64,000 nucleotides of DNA from Sipunculus nudus (taxonomy: Eukaryota > Annelida > Sipuncula > Golfingiida > Sipunculidae), in NCBI GenBank assembly GCA_026874595.1, contig CM049307.1:56813870-56877869 (forward strand), read 5' to 3'. Position 1 is the stretch's first letter; every line of letters starts with the position of its first letter. Below the pieces are notes generated by a model that was not told the DNA's origin, did no database searches, and saw nothing but the letters and a program-made list of their open reading frames with translations. Shown here piece after piece: positions 37,720 through 49,899 of this stretch. Made by a program: the position numbers and the translations under genes.

Positions 37720-38835
37720 GGAGCCCTTGGGCCATATTGGATGTCAGATTTGTCCTGAATCTATTACCACAAATAATCAAAAGAGACCCCATTTTTAGTA
37801 AAATCACAACATTTTCTAAAATGTTATCGAGAAATGATTTTAAAATGTTTGCCTAGCAGGCATATTGGAATTAACGTGAATGTGAAATTGAAATGACTCA
37901 TCCCCTCATGGGTGTCAGTTTTCTCTAAAATATCTATAAAAAATGGGTGATTGTGTCCTGGTAGCCATACTGGGTATTAGGCAGGTCTGTAAATCAGTAC
38001 AGCTGGAGTCCTCATTAGCACCATTTACCCCGATAATTTGAGAAAGGTGGAACATTGTATCTCTGAAATACTGTGCTGGAAAAATGATAAGCGATTGTTC
38101 TGTGGCAGGCATATTTGATTTTGGGCAAGTCTGTAATTTGATAGGGCTTCAACTCTTAAAGAGGCCAATCTTCCCTGTGAATTTGAGAAAGATGAAATGT
38201 ATCATGTTGGAGATACTGCATGAAATAGAAAATCATTGATTATGCACTGGTGGCTTTATTGGTGTTTGGATTGGTCTGTCATTCCAAACGGCTAGAAACC
38301 TCATAGTCTCCGATGATCCCTGTGAATGTGAGAAAGATTCAAGCATATTTTCTTTCAGATATTGTGCGCGAAGAAAAAAATCACCAATTGTACTGTGGCA
38401 GCCATACTGTAATTCCGACAGGTTTACAATCCGAAAGGGCTGGAGCTCTCATAGGCCCAAAACCCACCTCTGAATTTTAGAAAGTTAAATGTAATCCCCT
38501 TGGAAAAATGCACGCGAAGGAAAATCACCGAGTGTCCTCTGGTGACGATATTGAATATGCGACAGGTCGGTAATTCGACAGGTCTAGAGCCCTAATAGTT
38601 TTCAATGTTCCCTGTGAAATTTAGAAAGATCAAGCATGTTCTTGTTGGGATATCGAGCGCAAAGAAAAATGTGCTCTTGCGGTCATATTGTATTTCGGAC
38701 AGGCCTGTTTTTCGATAGTGATATGGTCTTCATAGGCACGAGTCATGTGATCATGAGAAAATCAAGCATGTTTTTGTTGAGATATCGACCGCGAAAGAAA
38801 GCATCACAAGGACAGACTGACACCGTGATCACTAT
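37720..38835 (+). repeat. Degenerate tandem array, about eight units of about 145 bp
   Basis: Units are marked by a ggccatattgg-like word near 37730, 37858, 37966, 38110, 38252, 38400, 38546 and 38683. Each is followed by a gcaggtctgtaattcg-like stretch, a ggagtcctcat-like stretch, gaatttgagaaagat, and atattgtgcgcgaagaaaaa. Spacings run 108-148 bp. Homology to A resumes just after, near 38850. It may be the core of another HINE-type element, but I did not find its ends. Confidence 0.75.
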
Positions 38836-41189
38836 TAGGGTTCCATTATAAACTCAGTAAGAAATGATAAAATGAATAAGTAAAACTTAATTCGGAGCTG
38901 AACAGCTCATTAATCTTTTAACGTCTGGTGATGTATTTTTGTCATCAAAATCATTTTAACATATCGAATTGATGAACAAAGAAAAGTGAAATCAATTAAA
39001 TTTCCCCAAACCATTGGAATATTATGCTTATTAGCCTTAAAAAAACGCATACGTTTCATATGTTCAACAATGTAACATAACTGACCTTTCCAAGCTAAAA
39101 ATCTGTTTAACTCGGTTTATGACTTAAAGGTCTTTGTTCCGAGCTATTTCCTCCTTGGAGGGAACACTACAGCATTTGATTAGTAACTGTAAAAGCCCAA
39201 TGCTTTTTACTTCCACGATTGGTCGTGTTAATTAACTTTGGAATAAGTTTTTTTTTTTTACTGAAAATACGTCAACGGTTATAAGTGGCTGGTCATTATA
39301 TTGCAGAATGCAGAGGGTGTTATATTTCTCGTACTAATCCTAAATCCCGGGATAAATATTAATATCGATTATCGATATGAGATTACCTGTAAAATACATT
39401 CTTATGTTTAAATCGATTTAAATAACCTCATTTTGACGCAACCTGATGGCTAGAGAAAGCCAATATCTTGGAAAAGGCTGCAAACTCAATTGAAATTAAC
39501 TTGACTTGGAATATCACGATGGACTCTTATGGCTCAATGTTGCAATGGTTGCCATGTGGTGCAGAATGCCAATAACGTGTACGGTTTGCTGCAAAGTTCA
39601 TGAAAATCTATTTTTTTTATCTCGTCTCATCTGATAAAGCAATAATCGCATTGATTTTTTTTTGTAAATTGATTCTTTCCTGCGATATAAAGGTATCGCG
39701 CCATTTTAAATTTGTGCTAAAAATTTGAGAGGCAGATATGATGAAGTTCAAAGAAGGCATCAAATGCATTAACAACGCCAGTTACCTAAAACTACCTGTC
39801 CTTATATACAGGAAAAACGGAATTCAGATGTGGCGTACATTCGTGTCAGAATAATCTCGACCTTAGCTGTTTATTTCTCCAACCCAAGGTACACCACACT
39901 GTAAAAATATTCAAATGGCCCGTGGCTGTAAATTGTCCATTACGTCGTTGTCATAAAGCCGGAAAAAAAGAATAATACGGAAAAGGGAAGACAGTGCCAA
40001 GGTACAGAGTTGTATTTATTGCCTTGATTGGAAAGCTGTATTTGGGACACAGTAGGGAAATACGGTTCTTTTTCAAGAGTTATTGGTAATTGGGTCCCCT
40101 GCAGTGAGCGGATAATTATACGTACGATAAATTAGAGAAATGTGTACCATATATGAAATCTGAGGACGCTATGGGAACATTTACAATAACAGACGAGGAG
40201 TCAAGCGCGTATTTTCTCTTCAAATAATTTAAAATGACCAATCAATCATCTACAGTATAATAGATCTAGTCAAACATGTTCTCAGCTCTAAGTTGTATCA
40301 ATTATATTGAAGGGTTATATCAAACTCTCGAACTGCTAGTGATTTTATAAATTCCCAAGTTTGACAGAGAAATTAAGGGTTCCGACAGAAAAAATAGAGT
40401 TGTCATTCGCCAAAATTACCGAATTACGTTAAATTGCCTCGGACGGTTTGTCTTGATGAGGAGATAATAATTTTAAGCGGAAATGATGCTCGTCCGAGCA
40501 GCTCTATGAATATAACATCGCTGCCTTGAATTACTTGAAGCGGTCATTAATTTGAGTGGCCTTTAACGTTCCATCACTGTCAAAGAAATAAGTTTTGCTT
40601 AAGATGTACATCGTGCCTGAAACTGACTATGGGGCTAAGAACATTTAAATGAGTCCGAACTACTATGTTGGGAGAACAAATGTATGCTTGTGAAACATTT
40701 CTTTTACAAACGAAAGTTGTTTCGGACAAAATGTGTCTATAACACGCATTTAAAAAAAACAGTGTATTTCACCTTTTTTTACATTTTTTACATTTTTTAG
40801 ATTAAAATCTCAGTCATATATTTCACATATTAAATGATGCACAGAGAAAAATGTTCGATCAATCAGTTCGATCTTTCTAAACCATGGGAGGTAGTATTAA
40901 GCTAATTAGCCGAGAAAATATTTTGTTACTTATTTTTAAAAATATATCATCACTTTTCTTTCCCTCAGCTAATTTTTTTCCTTAAAGAAACGCTACACTT
41001 CTCCATAGGTTATCGTTACAGTGCCAGTCTTTTTACCTTCACGAATGTTCGTGTCAGTTCCCTTTCACAGGGGAATAATTACTGAAACATTGTGACCTGT
41101 TATATTTTATAATATTATAAAAGCGAAGAATGCAAATCGTCATATATCCCTTCTACTGATCATAAATGCGGAACAATGTCTGTTTATAT
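38836..41189. repeat. Diverged tandem array, period about 1.9 kb (copy B part)
   Basis: Colinear with A 8230-10440. It repeats the landmarks described for A: tail near 38850 and 40740, tcattaatttgagtgg near 40547, agtgccaaggtac near 39990, and hairpins CACGATTGGTCGTG (39214) and CACGAATGTTCGTG (41040). No shared reading frame. Confidence 0.65.
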
Positions 41190-41194
41190 GGAAC

Positions 41195-41290
41195 CTTTTC
41201 ACTATGAAATGGTTCTTTCTGGAACCATGGTTCTAGAAGAACCATGTGGGTTCTATGAAAAAACCCACAAGAACCCTTTTTTCCTGAGAG
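41195..41290. repeat. GGTTCT/AGAACC self-complementary cluster
   Basis: Repeated ggttct and agaacc words in about 95 bases (for example ggttctttctggaaccat, ggttctagaagaacc, gggttct, aagaaccc) can pair in several registers. It lies in B-specific DNA between repeat units. Origin unknown. Confidence 0.6.
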
Positions 41291-44200
41291 TGTTCCAAAA
41301 CAATGGTGGTCCAAATCAGGATGATTTTCCTGTTAATTTCTCGCCCTAAGATTTCAAGTTTCACTAATACTAGAGCAGGAGGATGGTCTTATTTGCTCTA
41401 TCACACCATATAAAGAATTCTTCAAGCAAAAATAATAAAACTCTGATCCAGAATACATCAATAATATAATGGATCAGTCCTTCGATATTATTCTAATCCT
41501 TCACAACATTCCATCTAAATCTCTCAATCACTGCCGGAACCTTGCGGCAGGGGAAGTATAATTAGATAGTAAGTGGACCAGAAGTTACAGGATCCCAGTC
41601 TAGCTCTATCAAATGGCCCACCAAAAAAATTAAAATCCCATTAGTTTTGTGGGTATGGCATTGCATGCCTATTATGAATTGCTTGACGCGGCCTTGAATA
41701 TTGGGTCGCCTTGAACGTTCCATCACTGTCAAACTACTACCATGGATTTTGCTTAAGACCCACGTCGTGCTGTGATATTGGATTTTGACCAAAAAACTTT
41801 TACAGATTTGAAAACACAATTCTGAGTAAAGACTCATGTCTACTATGGAACTTAGAACAAAGCAAGGCTTTTGTACAAAAAGAACCATGATTTACCTTCT
41901 AGTGTTATTCCTAGGCTAATATATATCTATGAAGAGCCCATATTACCGGAGATGATAATGATAATAATAATGATTAATGAAACTAAAATGATGATGATAT
42001 AGATATTAAAAAAATCTGTGTAATCATTGCTTTTCCCACGTTTAGTTCCTTGATTCAGTAATATAGCATCAGTGATTTAGATTTCATAAATTAAGTCTGA
42101 TGTAGATTGTTTTCAATAGTTTTCAATATTTTAACATGTCTATGTTGTATATCATTAAATTTAATCAGTTCTCGCAGGGAAAAACACATTACTTAATTAT
42201 CTGTAACTTAACAGCGCCAGGATATTCAGGCCAACATGAATGCTCGTGACAGTTATTTTTCGGATTAGGGGCATTATAACTGTAACATCATGAGATCTAA
42301 TATATAAGCGGCTAACCATTGGATCTAAGATAAAAAAAAACCTGACACACCCCTATATTTACGCTAGGAATATCGCATACCCTCTTCATGTGAACTTGGT
42401 CTTCAGCAGACCTCCTTCGTCGAAATTATATTGACCAATCAAATCCATTGTTACAAAAAAGGAGGAATACAAATGTTCACACGGTGTATTAAATAGATCA
42501 CATACACAGAAAACTCATCAGGTTTATAAGTCATTTTATGATTGGTCAGATTCTCCATAACGTCTCCCATTCGCCAGACTGTTGGTCTAAAATAAGCAAC
42601 TGATTTGTGTTCACCGCCTCGTGGTCGTGCCGTATGCAAGCCACCTGACTGGTTCAATGCAAACACTGTGTTCGCACTTAAGAAGAAAATAGCGTTCTGA
42701 TTATCGTATTCCTGATGCTGTATTCGACATAACGTATTCCATTCAATCCGTGTTCACATGAGCTTATACTTACCTTTATAAAGAACTCTGAATCAAAACT
42801 TGACCCCTACCTGGTTTGACCGAGGTAATAACAAATCGAGAAAATACGATGTTTTTTATGTGATAGTAATGTGAATTCGGAGGCAAGAAATCGGCATTCC
42901 ATATACAGTAATATTATGATTATGATTAAAAATGGACATTAAATGCAGTATCCATGTGTTTTTTTTTTTTTTTTCCTTTGTATTGAGGTTAAATTTAATA
43001 TTCAAAATAAAATAATAAAGTAACATTTATACTGCGTAGACTGTAAAAAACACCGTCGGGAATAATAAAAAAAGTATCATTTATACTTTTATTTATCATT
43101 TATTTCAATATAATTTACGGACTGCAGCAAATAAATCCGGTGAATATATGAAACACCATTGCCCCTCCGTATGTGTGGGTTTGAATATGTTAAATGGCCA
43201 AACGGTCTGCACTGAGGTGTGTTCCATTGAGAGTAAGCGGGTAACGTATCCGAGCACGGTAAATAGAAGAGTACCAAGGCACTGGGTGGGATTTCTTGAT
43301 TTTATTGGAAAGATGCATTAAGACAAATTATTGTTGAAGTAAAATAAACTGTCAGAAATTAGAGCAGTTCATTTGACATCAGTTACCCGCTGGAGTTAGG
43401 GGATAATTTATATGATGGGTTGGCGAACGACGCATCTCGAATGCCATAAAACCAACATCAACAGACGATGTGTCTAGCGCATGGTTTTTACTACAGGACA
43501 ACTACCTTGGGTTTTGAGTCTCATGCACTCTGTAAAAATTTAGATAATGAAAATGTCTTGGCACTCTGTAAAATTAAAATGGAAAAAAATTATTTCCTTT
43601 CTCTCGCCCTAGCAGCATTGCTCTTTAATATTCATTTCAATAGCTGACGTCATTTCCTCTGGAAGACGGCCAAATATATATTCAATGGCTAGTCGTAGCA
43701 TTGTTAACGTTTAGAATGGTGGCTTCTCGGAAAAATTATATTTTCCTCGTCCAGCATCCATAGAAACAATTTTATAGCCAAAAAAATGGTTTATTTTATT
43801 TTCAATAACAGTTTTATATATGCAAAGAAACTTCTATTTAATCCCAAAACAATCACTTTATACGCAAATGCAGCCATGGTTCTTGCATATTGACGCTGTA
43901 CTTCCTAGCCGAACACTCCAAAATTATACTGAGTTCAAATCAGTTCATTAAAACAAAATGCCCCGGGTTTCCTTAATGAATTTCAATGAATTTCGAGATA
44001 ACTGTTAATCAACCTCTAGTCTGACACAACTTTTACGCTGTTGCAGAAAACGGGGCTGAAGGGACCGCGCATGTTGACAAAGCTAGATATTAGCACGTAT
44101 GGTGTGTTTGCACTTTTCTTCCTATATAGACTAATCAAATGTCCTGCATTTTCCATAATTTGGGTTAATTTTCTTTAAAATGACGGCTTTTCGTATACTC

Positions 44201-45055
44201 ATTTTTGTCAGGATTAACCTCACTTCTAAAACGGATAGGAAGGATGATGAACAATTGAAGAACATTCATTTAAATTTGATTTTATTGGGATTACTGTTTT
44301 AATAATAACAATACCACCTTTAGAAACACTTGTCATAAAATGGTGGAAAATGATAAGCTTCTCTAGCTCTCTCTCTCTCTCTGTACGCGTTTTAATGGTT
44401 TCAGAAATAGTTTCATTATATTTAATATTCTAATTAGTTCCTTAACCGTGTATATTAGATTTGTATGGATTATGTCCTCGTCAAAGAATATCAATGGGAA
44501 AAGATTTAATAACGTAATCTGATCTCTGTACATCAGGAGCCTAATAGAAAAAAATGTGGAACTGAGTTATATATCAGGTATAACAATTCGCCTTAAAGTG
44601 AGGGGATTTATTAAATCCGTGCAAAAAATATTTTCAAGTAAAAACATTTATCAAAGGAATCTAAATGATAACCGAAAAAATTGTCCCTGGCAGTGAACAC
44701 ACCTAAGACACTTTTTAAATCGTTCTCAGACTGTCTGGGTGGTCTTACCAAATGTTAGAACCACCGATAAAATCGTAGTACTCAGCCGAGGAGATAAATC
44801 ATTGTCCCAACGTTTTCATGGATCCCCTAGTCCGTAAATGCGTCTTTAACACGTGTAAATAACCCTTCGTTTCAACAAAATAGTAAAACTCCTTCTAGTG
44901 CTATACGAGATGAGACACCAGACGAGGTTTTCTTGCGACAGTCACCAATAAACCTCCGAAATGCGGCCACTGACTCTGCTTTCCTAAACCGTGAACGACG
45001 CTAGGCTCCGATTTTTGTCTGCCATGGCCCATCCTGTCAGGCCGGATTAGTAATA
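41291..45055. other. Non-coding DNA of copy B
   Basis: 41291-41950 is B-specific, with one tcgccttgaacgttccatcac landmark near 41700. From 41960 it is colinear with A 14090-16800 and 19400-20085, with a hairpin near 42235 and a gtaccaaggc word near 43271. The composite insertion of A is absent near 44420-44440. No gene recognised. Confidence 0.6.
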
Positions 45056-45190
45056 ACATATTTGTAACTCTATATGTATAACCTTGGCCTTAAGGGAAAT
45101 ACAGTTGGCGCGTGATTATTTATATTACAAGAGAGTGCAATATGAACTCGTTTGGCAAAGGCTTCAATGTATCTTCTACGGTGGGGGGAG

Positions 45191-45354
45191 CACAGGCACT
45201 CGTTTCCAGCACTAAAATGGCCTAGAAACCGTAAACACATGTCGTATGGGCGATATACCAGTTACAAAAGAACTTTTTTATAACTGGTATATCGCCCATA
45301 CGACATGTGTTTACGGTTTCTAGGCCATTTTAGTGCTGGAAACGAGTGCCTGTG
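45191..45354. mobile_element. Near-perfect palindrome (74-bp arms), foldback-like insertion
   Basis: Bases 45191-45264 are the exact reverse complement of 45281-45354. The 16-bp centre is itself nearly self-complementary (aaaagaactttttt), so the whole 164 bp folds into one hairpin. It sits inside a G-rich tract that is continuous in A (gtggggggtgacttgcag near 147-164), so it is an insertion specific to C. Perfect arms mean it is young or was corrected recently, unlike its surroundings. No coding capacity. Alternatives are a foldback MITE, template-switch product or assembly artefact. Confidence 0.9.
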
Positions 45355-45451
45355 GGGGGGGGGGGAGGGGTTAACTTGCAGACACACACACATGTAAACA
45401 CATACGCACCATTACATCCACAATCCACACACACATATGTTTATATATCTA

Positions 45452-45452
45452 T

Positions 45453-45503
<51 letters not shown>
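45452..45503. repeat. (AC)n(AT)n microsatellite, copy C
   Basis: About eight AC units followed by about 17 AT units, at the position matching the AT tracts of A and B. Confidence 0.9.
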
Positions 45504-45506
<3 letters not shown>

Positions 45507-45935
45507 GTCTGTGTGACACATTTCAAAATATATCAGCGTTTGTATGATACAATTCAAATATATAAACTTAATTACATTTCAGATATGTTAAATGTATACA
45601 AATATATCATAAGGTTTTCAAAAATACGGTATTTTGTTTCAAGTATAGGTTAATTCTAAACTAGGTTTAGATAGAGTTTTTCATAGTAAACTCTTAAATG
45701 GAACACTAGTCTGTTACTCTAATTATTAATATATTTCATTTGCATTATTTAGATATTGTTTTCTGAATGAGGGAGAGGTGATTACATTAATCATGTTCTC
45801 TTGCAAAAACGTGTGTGTGTAAGGGGGGGGGGTATATACCTCCGTCCCACCCTATATTAACGCTCATGCCATTTGGAACATCTTGAACAACTACTAATTT
45901 GACTTTATGGACAAGTGGAATTTTTACCAGCCCAT

Positions 45936-48623
45936 AAGTTTGGTACTGACCTAATTAACGGCTGTGGGTTTGCTTCAGTCATCTACCTTACACTATCACT
46001 ATTCCCCCTGAAATGTTACTAATAAAATTGTTCATTGCGAAAAACAGGTAGACACGAGGGGATGAAATGGACAATAGTAACATGTATGGTATTATACCTC
46101 CACATCTAGTAGAATTATTACGGTATATTGTTAACACGGATTGTTTTATTTGATCGTTAGCAGTATAATTTAAACAGATATGAATATAATCAAGATTGCG
46201 AAGTGTTATTGTGAGACCATGCAATGGAAAGGTTAAGAGGATTAAGTAAATTTTGTAAGTAATTTGGTTCAACATAAAATAGTTTTGGCAGAATCTATTT
46301 AGAGTTATATTTAAACTAGTTGTATTCTTAGATTATTATTGAAGTGACACTATATTTGTTCACATACATGGTCATAAATGAATAATACAGAAGACAGAAA
46401 GACGAAGGTTAATTTGTAAAAAAATTCTAATACTCTTAGCGTAAGACGTTGGAACATATTAGTCCGTTAACATCTATGTATAGCAATCCCTTCAAATGGA
46501 CAGCCATAAAACGCAAATTTTCTTCAGTCCAAAAGAACAGGGATCCCTTAAAGATATTCCTAAAGGCAAAACAAACTTGAATAAAATATTTAGGAAAGTC
46601 ATCATCCGGATAACAAGAAAAAACACTAACAGGACAAAGATGGACAAGTGTAAGTCTCAAAGGTTCTCATGACATTTTTCAGGGCTGTCGGGAATGAGCC
46701 CATGAAGAACCGATTAAATTTTTGCGTGTATCAGGTACACGATTCGGATTCAGAAACATCATTAAGAAATATTCACAAACATACCGTCATTACGCACCAT
46801 TTAATATGGGCCGAATGTGCCTTTGAAGGTAAATATCCAATTACAGTGTCGGCAGATCTAGGTTTATAGCAGGTCGGCCGTTTGAGTTACATTATTCGCA
46901 GTTATTGCATTGTTTGCCGGTTTTAATTTCAGTATGGACCGTTGCTGTTATAATATTGACAATTTAACCTTTTACAATACGAACATAGTTGTATTACAAT
47001 ATTTGTACTTTGGTTTTACTAAAATATGGCCGTTTGTTACAATATTGCCTGTAATTTAACTATTGGTAATTTATTATAATAACTCGTAACACTCAAACGA
47101 AAGCAGATTCTGTATCAATTGTACTTGTATAAACATGTTGCCAGCTAATGCTTAGGACATTGATACGGGTGAATCGAAATGTATCAGAGTTTAATAGTCA
47201 AAAGAAATACACACTCCCCTTCTAACTGTAGCAAAATGTTCTCCAATACTCATTTCAAGTGCAAATCAAAACTGTTTTGAGTAGAACCGTGCAAACACAC
47301 TATTATTGATAAATAAGTACTTGTCTAGACAAATAAACAAAGACAGATTGTCTTACGTATAAAATATATTCAGTCTGAACATTATTTTCATAAAGCTTAC
47401 TAGACAGGTATGATGGACGTATATGATTCTAAACAAGTAACGTTAATTAAGTACCTTTCAATAAACTAGACTGTCATCGAGTCGTCAGCATGTCTGGAGT
47501 ACCCATTAAGTACGTCTTGGTCTCGGGAACCCATGTCTGACGATGACAGATGCTTTTGAGAAACGTTGAAAGAGTACAACTACAGTCTCGTATGGACCGT
47601 CGGCGATTGGTTTTCCAAAATAAGTGTGTTCTGGTTTTCATCTTATATGCAGGTCGTGGCTTCAACGCCTTTCATTTTACTTAAATTTTTATTACGTGCA
47701 TATTGACTGCAGGGTATATGTTAACATGCAGTTGACTGTTATACCCGCGCAGTTATTACTTGAAATGTGCATTTATAATTTTGGATTTGTATAGTTTCAT
47801 GGGGAAATTTTATCGACCGCTCAGTTCAAGGCCATACACAGCATGGTATATTATGTTATGTTTCTTAATATTTATAAGTTGGAACCTGTCTGAAAGACCC
47901 CCTGTCTAATTACAAGACCAGATGTCTATTATGTTCACCCTCGAGTGAACCAAACGCATTTATTTTAGTTATAACTGACCGGTCTTCTAAGACCACTTGT
48001 GAAAAAACTCCACAGGTCAGTCCCTCAGGTGGTCTTATTGGACAGGTTTTACTTTTTATGTTACGCCAAAATTTAATTTACAATAAATCCATAATATTCA
48101 AAGTAGATATAAAATACTAGTACTACATCTAGAGACTTGAGTCCAACTGGTAATAGGCCTCTGTCACTAATGACCCTAGTTTTTTGGTCTTCAACATTTT
48201 TTTGTTGGGCCCTAGCTGCATGACACGTTTTATGCTTACGCTTCATTATAAGTTTGTGCATGCAGTTCTAAAATGTCATAAAGAGTGATTGGGGACATGG
48301 ATTGTAATAATGATATTCTTTCTTTTATTGTAACTTATGGATAACCCGTTCTCGTACGTGTTATAACAGGTGCCGCCATGATAGGCCGGGTATGAAGAGT
48401 ACGGGTTTACACAGGCACGGGTTTTCATGGATCGAGTTCTCGGATTGTCATATTTTATATGGGTAGTTTCGTGACAACGGATGATTTCCACCATCCTCAG
48501 TTATAGTATGCATTATTATTAAATCAAAACTGTTCTTGGATAAGGCGGAGTGTGAATACAGGACTTGTGAACGCTTAATGAAATCTAATGTATTTCGAGG
48601 AATCCCGAAAGACGACATGATTA
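45936..48623. other. Single-copy-looking DNA, no gene recognised
   Basis: This is not homologous to A or B. A piece near 46655-46740 resembles 56690-56760 and 63425-63490 (ctcatgacatttttcaggg then gaagaaccgatta-like words). Short frames on both strands carry no motif I recognise. A small MITE-like element is listed separately. Confidence 0.45.
47883..48048. mobile_element. Small inverted-repeat (MITE-like) element
   Basis: AACCTGTCTGAAAGACCCCC at 47883 pairs with the reverse complement of 48026-48048 (about 18 of 22 positions, one gap). Internal gaccag / ggtct words also pair. Length is 166 bp. No clear target duplication was seen. Confidence 0.5.
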
Positions 48624-49330
48624 TTACGCTCTTTACACAGCGCTTTAACGATAGGCACACTTCCAATATGGTAAGCGCTGTTTGTTATGATCTCGTATCC
48701 GGAATTGCTACACCAGAGGGGAGCACTGTATTTTTTGTCCAATCAGATGAGACCTTGTGCTGGAAGACACGGCCAAGCGAGGAATACACGGAGCCAATCA
48801 TGTTCATTTCGTTTTGAGTCACAGCTCATCGCCCCGGTAACCTTATGAACAGGCCACAGGCTCAGAGAGAATTGCCGCAGACGTGGATTACTTAGGTCCT
48901 AAGTCACATAGGATGCCCGGTCGGTGAGCTGTAATTCAAACGAAACGTAACAACAAAGGCTGCGTGCACAGCTCGCTGGCTGGTTTCAGTTCTGCAGACA
49001 CCAGACACATGGCTACGTACACTTACACTGTCATACTGTCAGAATCAAATCGGTCGATGATGCGAGAATGCAGAGGCAGCAATTAAAATTCGAACGTAAA
49101 CTTGTCTTCAAACGGCGCTTGAAGCACAGCAATGGGCGGAGCCAGGATGCCTGTCCTGTGTTTGTTTATTGGCATCTGGTTGGCTGCTTTTCACATCATA
49201 CGCACGTTTTGTTAAGCGGACAACGAACCGCCATCTGGTGTCTAAATATATCATAAACGGTCAAAGCTGGCAGCGTGAAAATCAGTTGCTTCTTTAGAAG
49301 CGTAAAATTTCCGCTGCCTCGGGAGCGTAC
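48624..49330 (+). repeat. R720 dispersed repeat, copy 2
   Basis: Same sequence as 59468-60105 and, inverted, 20745-21451. It opens with tacgctctttacacagcgc, whose first roughly 50 bases form an imperfect hairpin closed by taagcgctgttt. It contains gtccaatcagatgagacc, gagccaatcatg and ttattggcatctgg (CCAAT-type words), and ends cgctgcctcgggagcgtac. A 93-codon frame at 48536-48817 runs into it but is not conserved. Confidence 0.8.
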
Positions 49331-49370
49331 ATGATTATGGACATTCCAGAATCTCTGTGCAAAGTCATCT

Positions 49371-49709
49371 AATGGGGTACCTTTGAACAAGATTATTGTT
49401 ATTTACGGTAACTTCCGTATTTGCTTATCAACGGCATCTAGTATTCTAACTTTGAACGATTCAGAAGTTTAAGATATCTATATTTTCGATCAAATGTTAA
49501 CTTTAATCATATTTCAACTCAACATAGTGAGGCTTTATGTATTCCTATTGGCGTTTCAATAAAATGTAAAGGAATAAACAAAGGAGCTAGCCAGTTTTAA
49601 TGCCTTACTCAAACGTTCTGTGTTACACTAAATGAACACAAGACGGCGCTGATAAGTAATTGCGGGTGTTACCGTAAATAACAATAATTTTGTTCAAAGG
49701 TACCCCATT
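49371..49709. mobile_element. MITE with 42-bp terminal inverted repeats
   Basis: 49371-49412 (starting AATGGGGTACC) and 49668-49709 (ending GGTACCCCATT) are reverse complements at 41 of 42 positions. The interior of about 255 bp has no reading frame of note. The matching place next to R720 copy 3 lacks it. I did not find a clear target duplication. Confidence 0.85.
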
Positions 49710-49743
49710 GTACAACGCGCCTCACGAAGAGCCCCCTGTGCAA

Positions 49744-49767
49744 AAAAAAAACAAAAAAAAAAAAAAA
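49744..49767 (+). repeat. A-rich tract
   Basis: Two runs of A separated by one C; possibly the tail of a small retrotransposed piece, but no SINE body is recognised before it. Confidence 0.6.
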
Positions 49768-49899
49768 CAGTAGTACCATCATATCCAAACCGCATGCAGA
49801 AACTTACTATTGGTTTCATCTGTATTTCACCTAGCCTTACCAGTGTTAATAGACGTGTGTGTTTTATATCCTGTTAAATTAATAAAAACACTCTATTGT

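Larger units (their letters stand above)
20086..45055. repeat. Tandem segment copy B (large segmental repeat)
   Basis: Second copy of the segment, in the same orientation as A. It is longer than A because it has received a gypsy element, a HINE, a solo LTR, a long TIR element, R720 with flanking DNA and a 145-bp-period array, none of which is at the matching place in A. It lacks the HINE array at 11937-13111, the composite insertion at 16822-19410 and the long (AT)n tract at 19603-19682, all present in A. Confidence 0.85.
45056..45935. repeat. Tandem segment copy C (truncated third copy)
   Basis: Homology to the start of A (28-740) and of B (20100-20190 and 21990-22424) includes the cytoplasm-neutral landmarks ataaccttggcctta, the CA/AT microsatellite, a G-rich tract and a gactttatgg word. 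Similarity fades near 45930, a few bases past the point where the gypsy element is inserted in B. Copy C also carries a palindromic insertion that A and B lack. Confidence 0.8.

Noticed and set aside
48536-48817. 93-codon frame at the start of R720 copy 2
   Set aside because: The part inside R720 is interrupted in copies 1 and 3, and the part before it has no second copy or motif.
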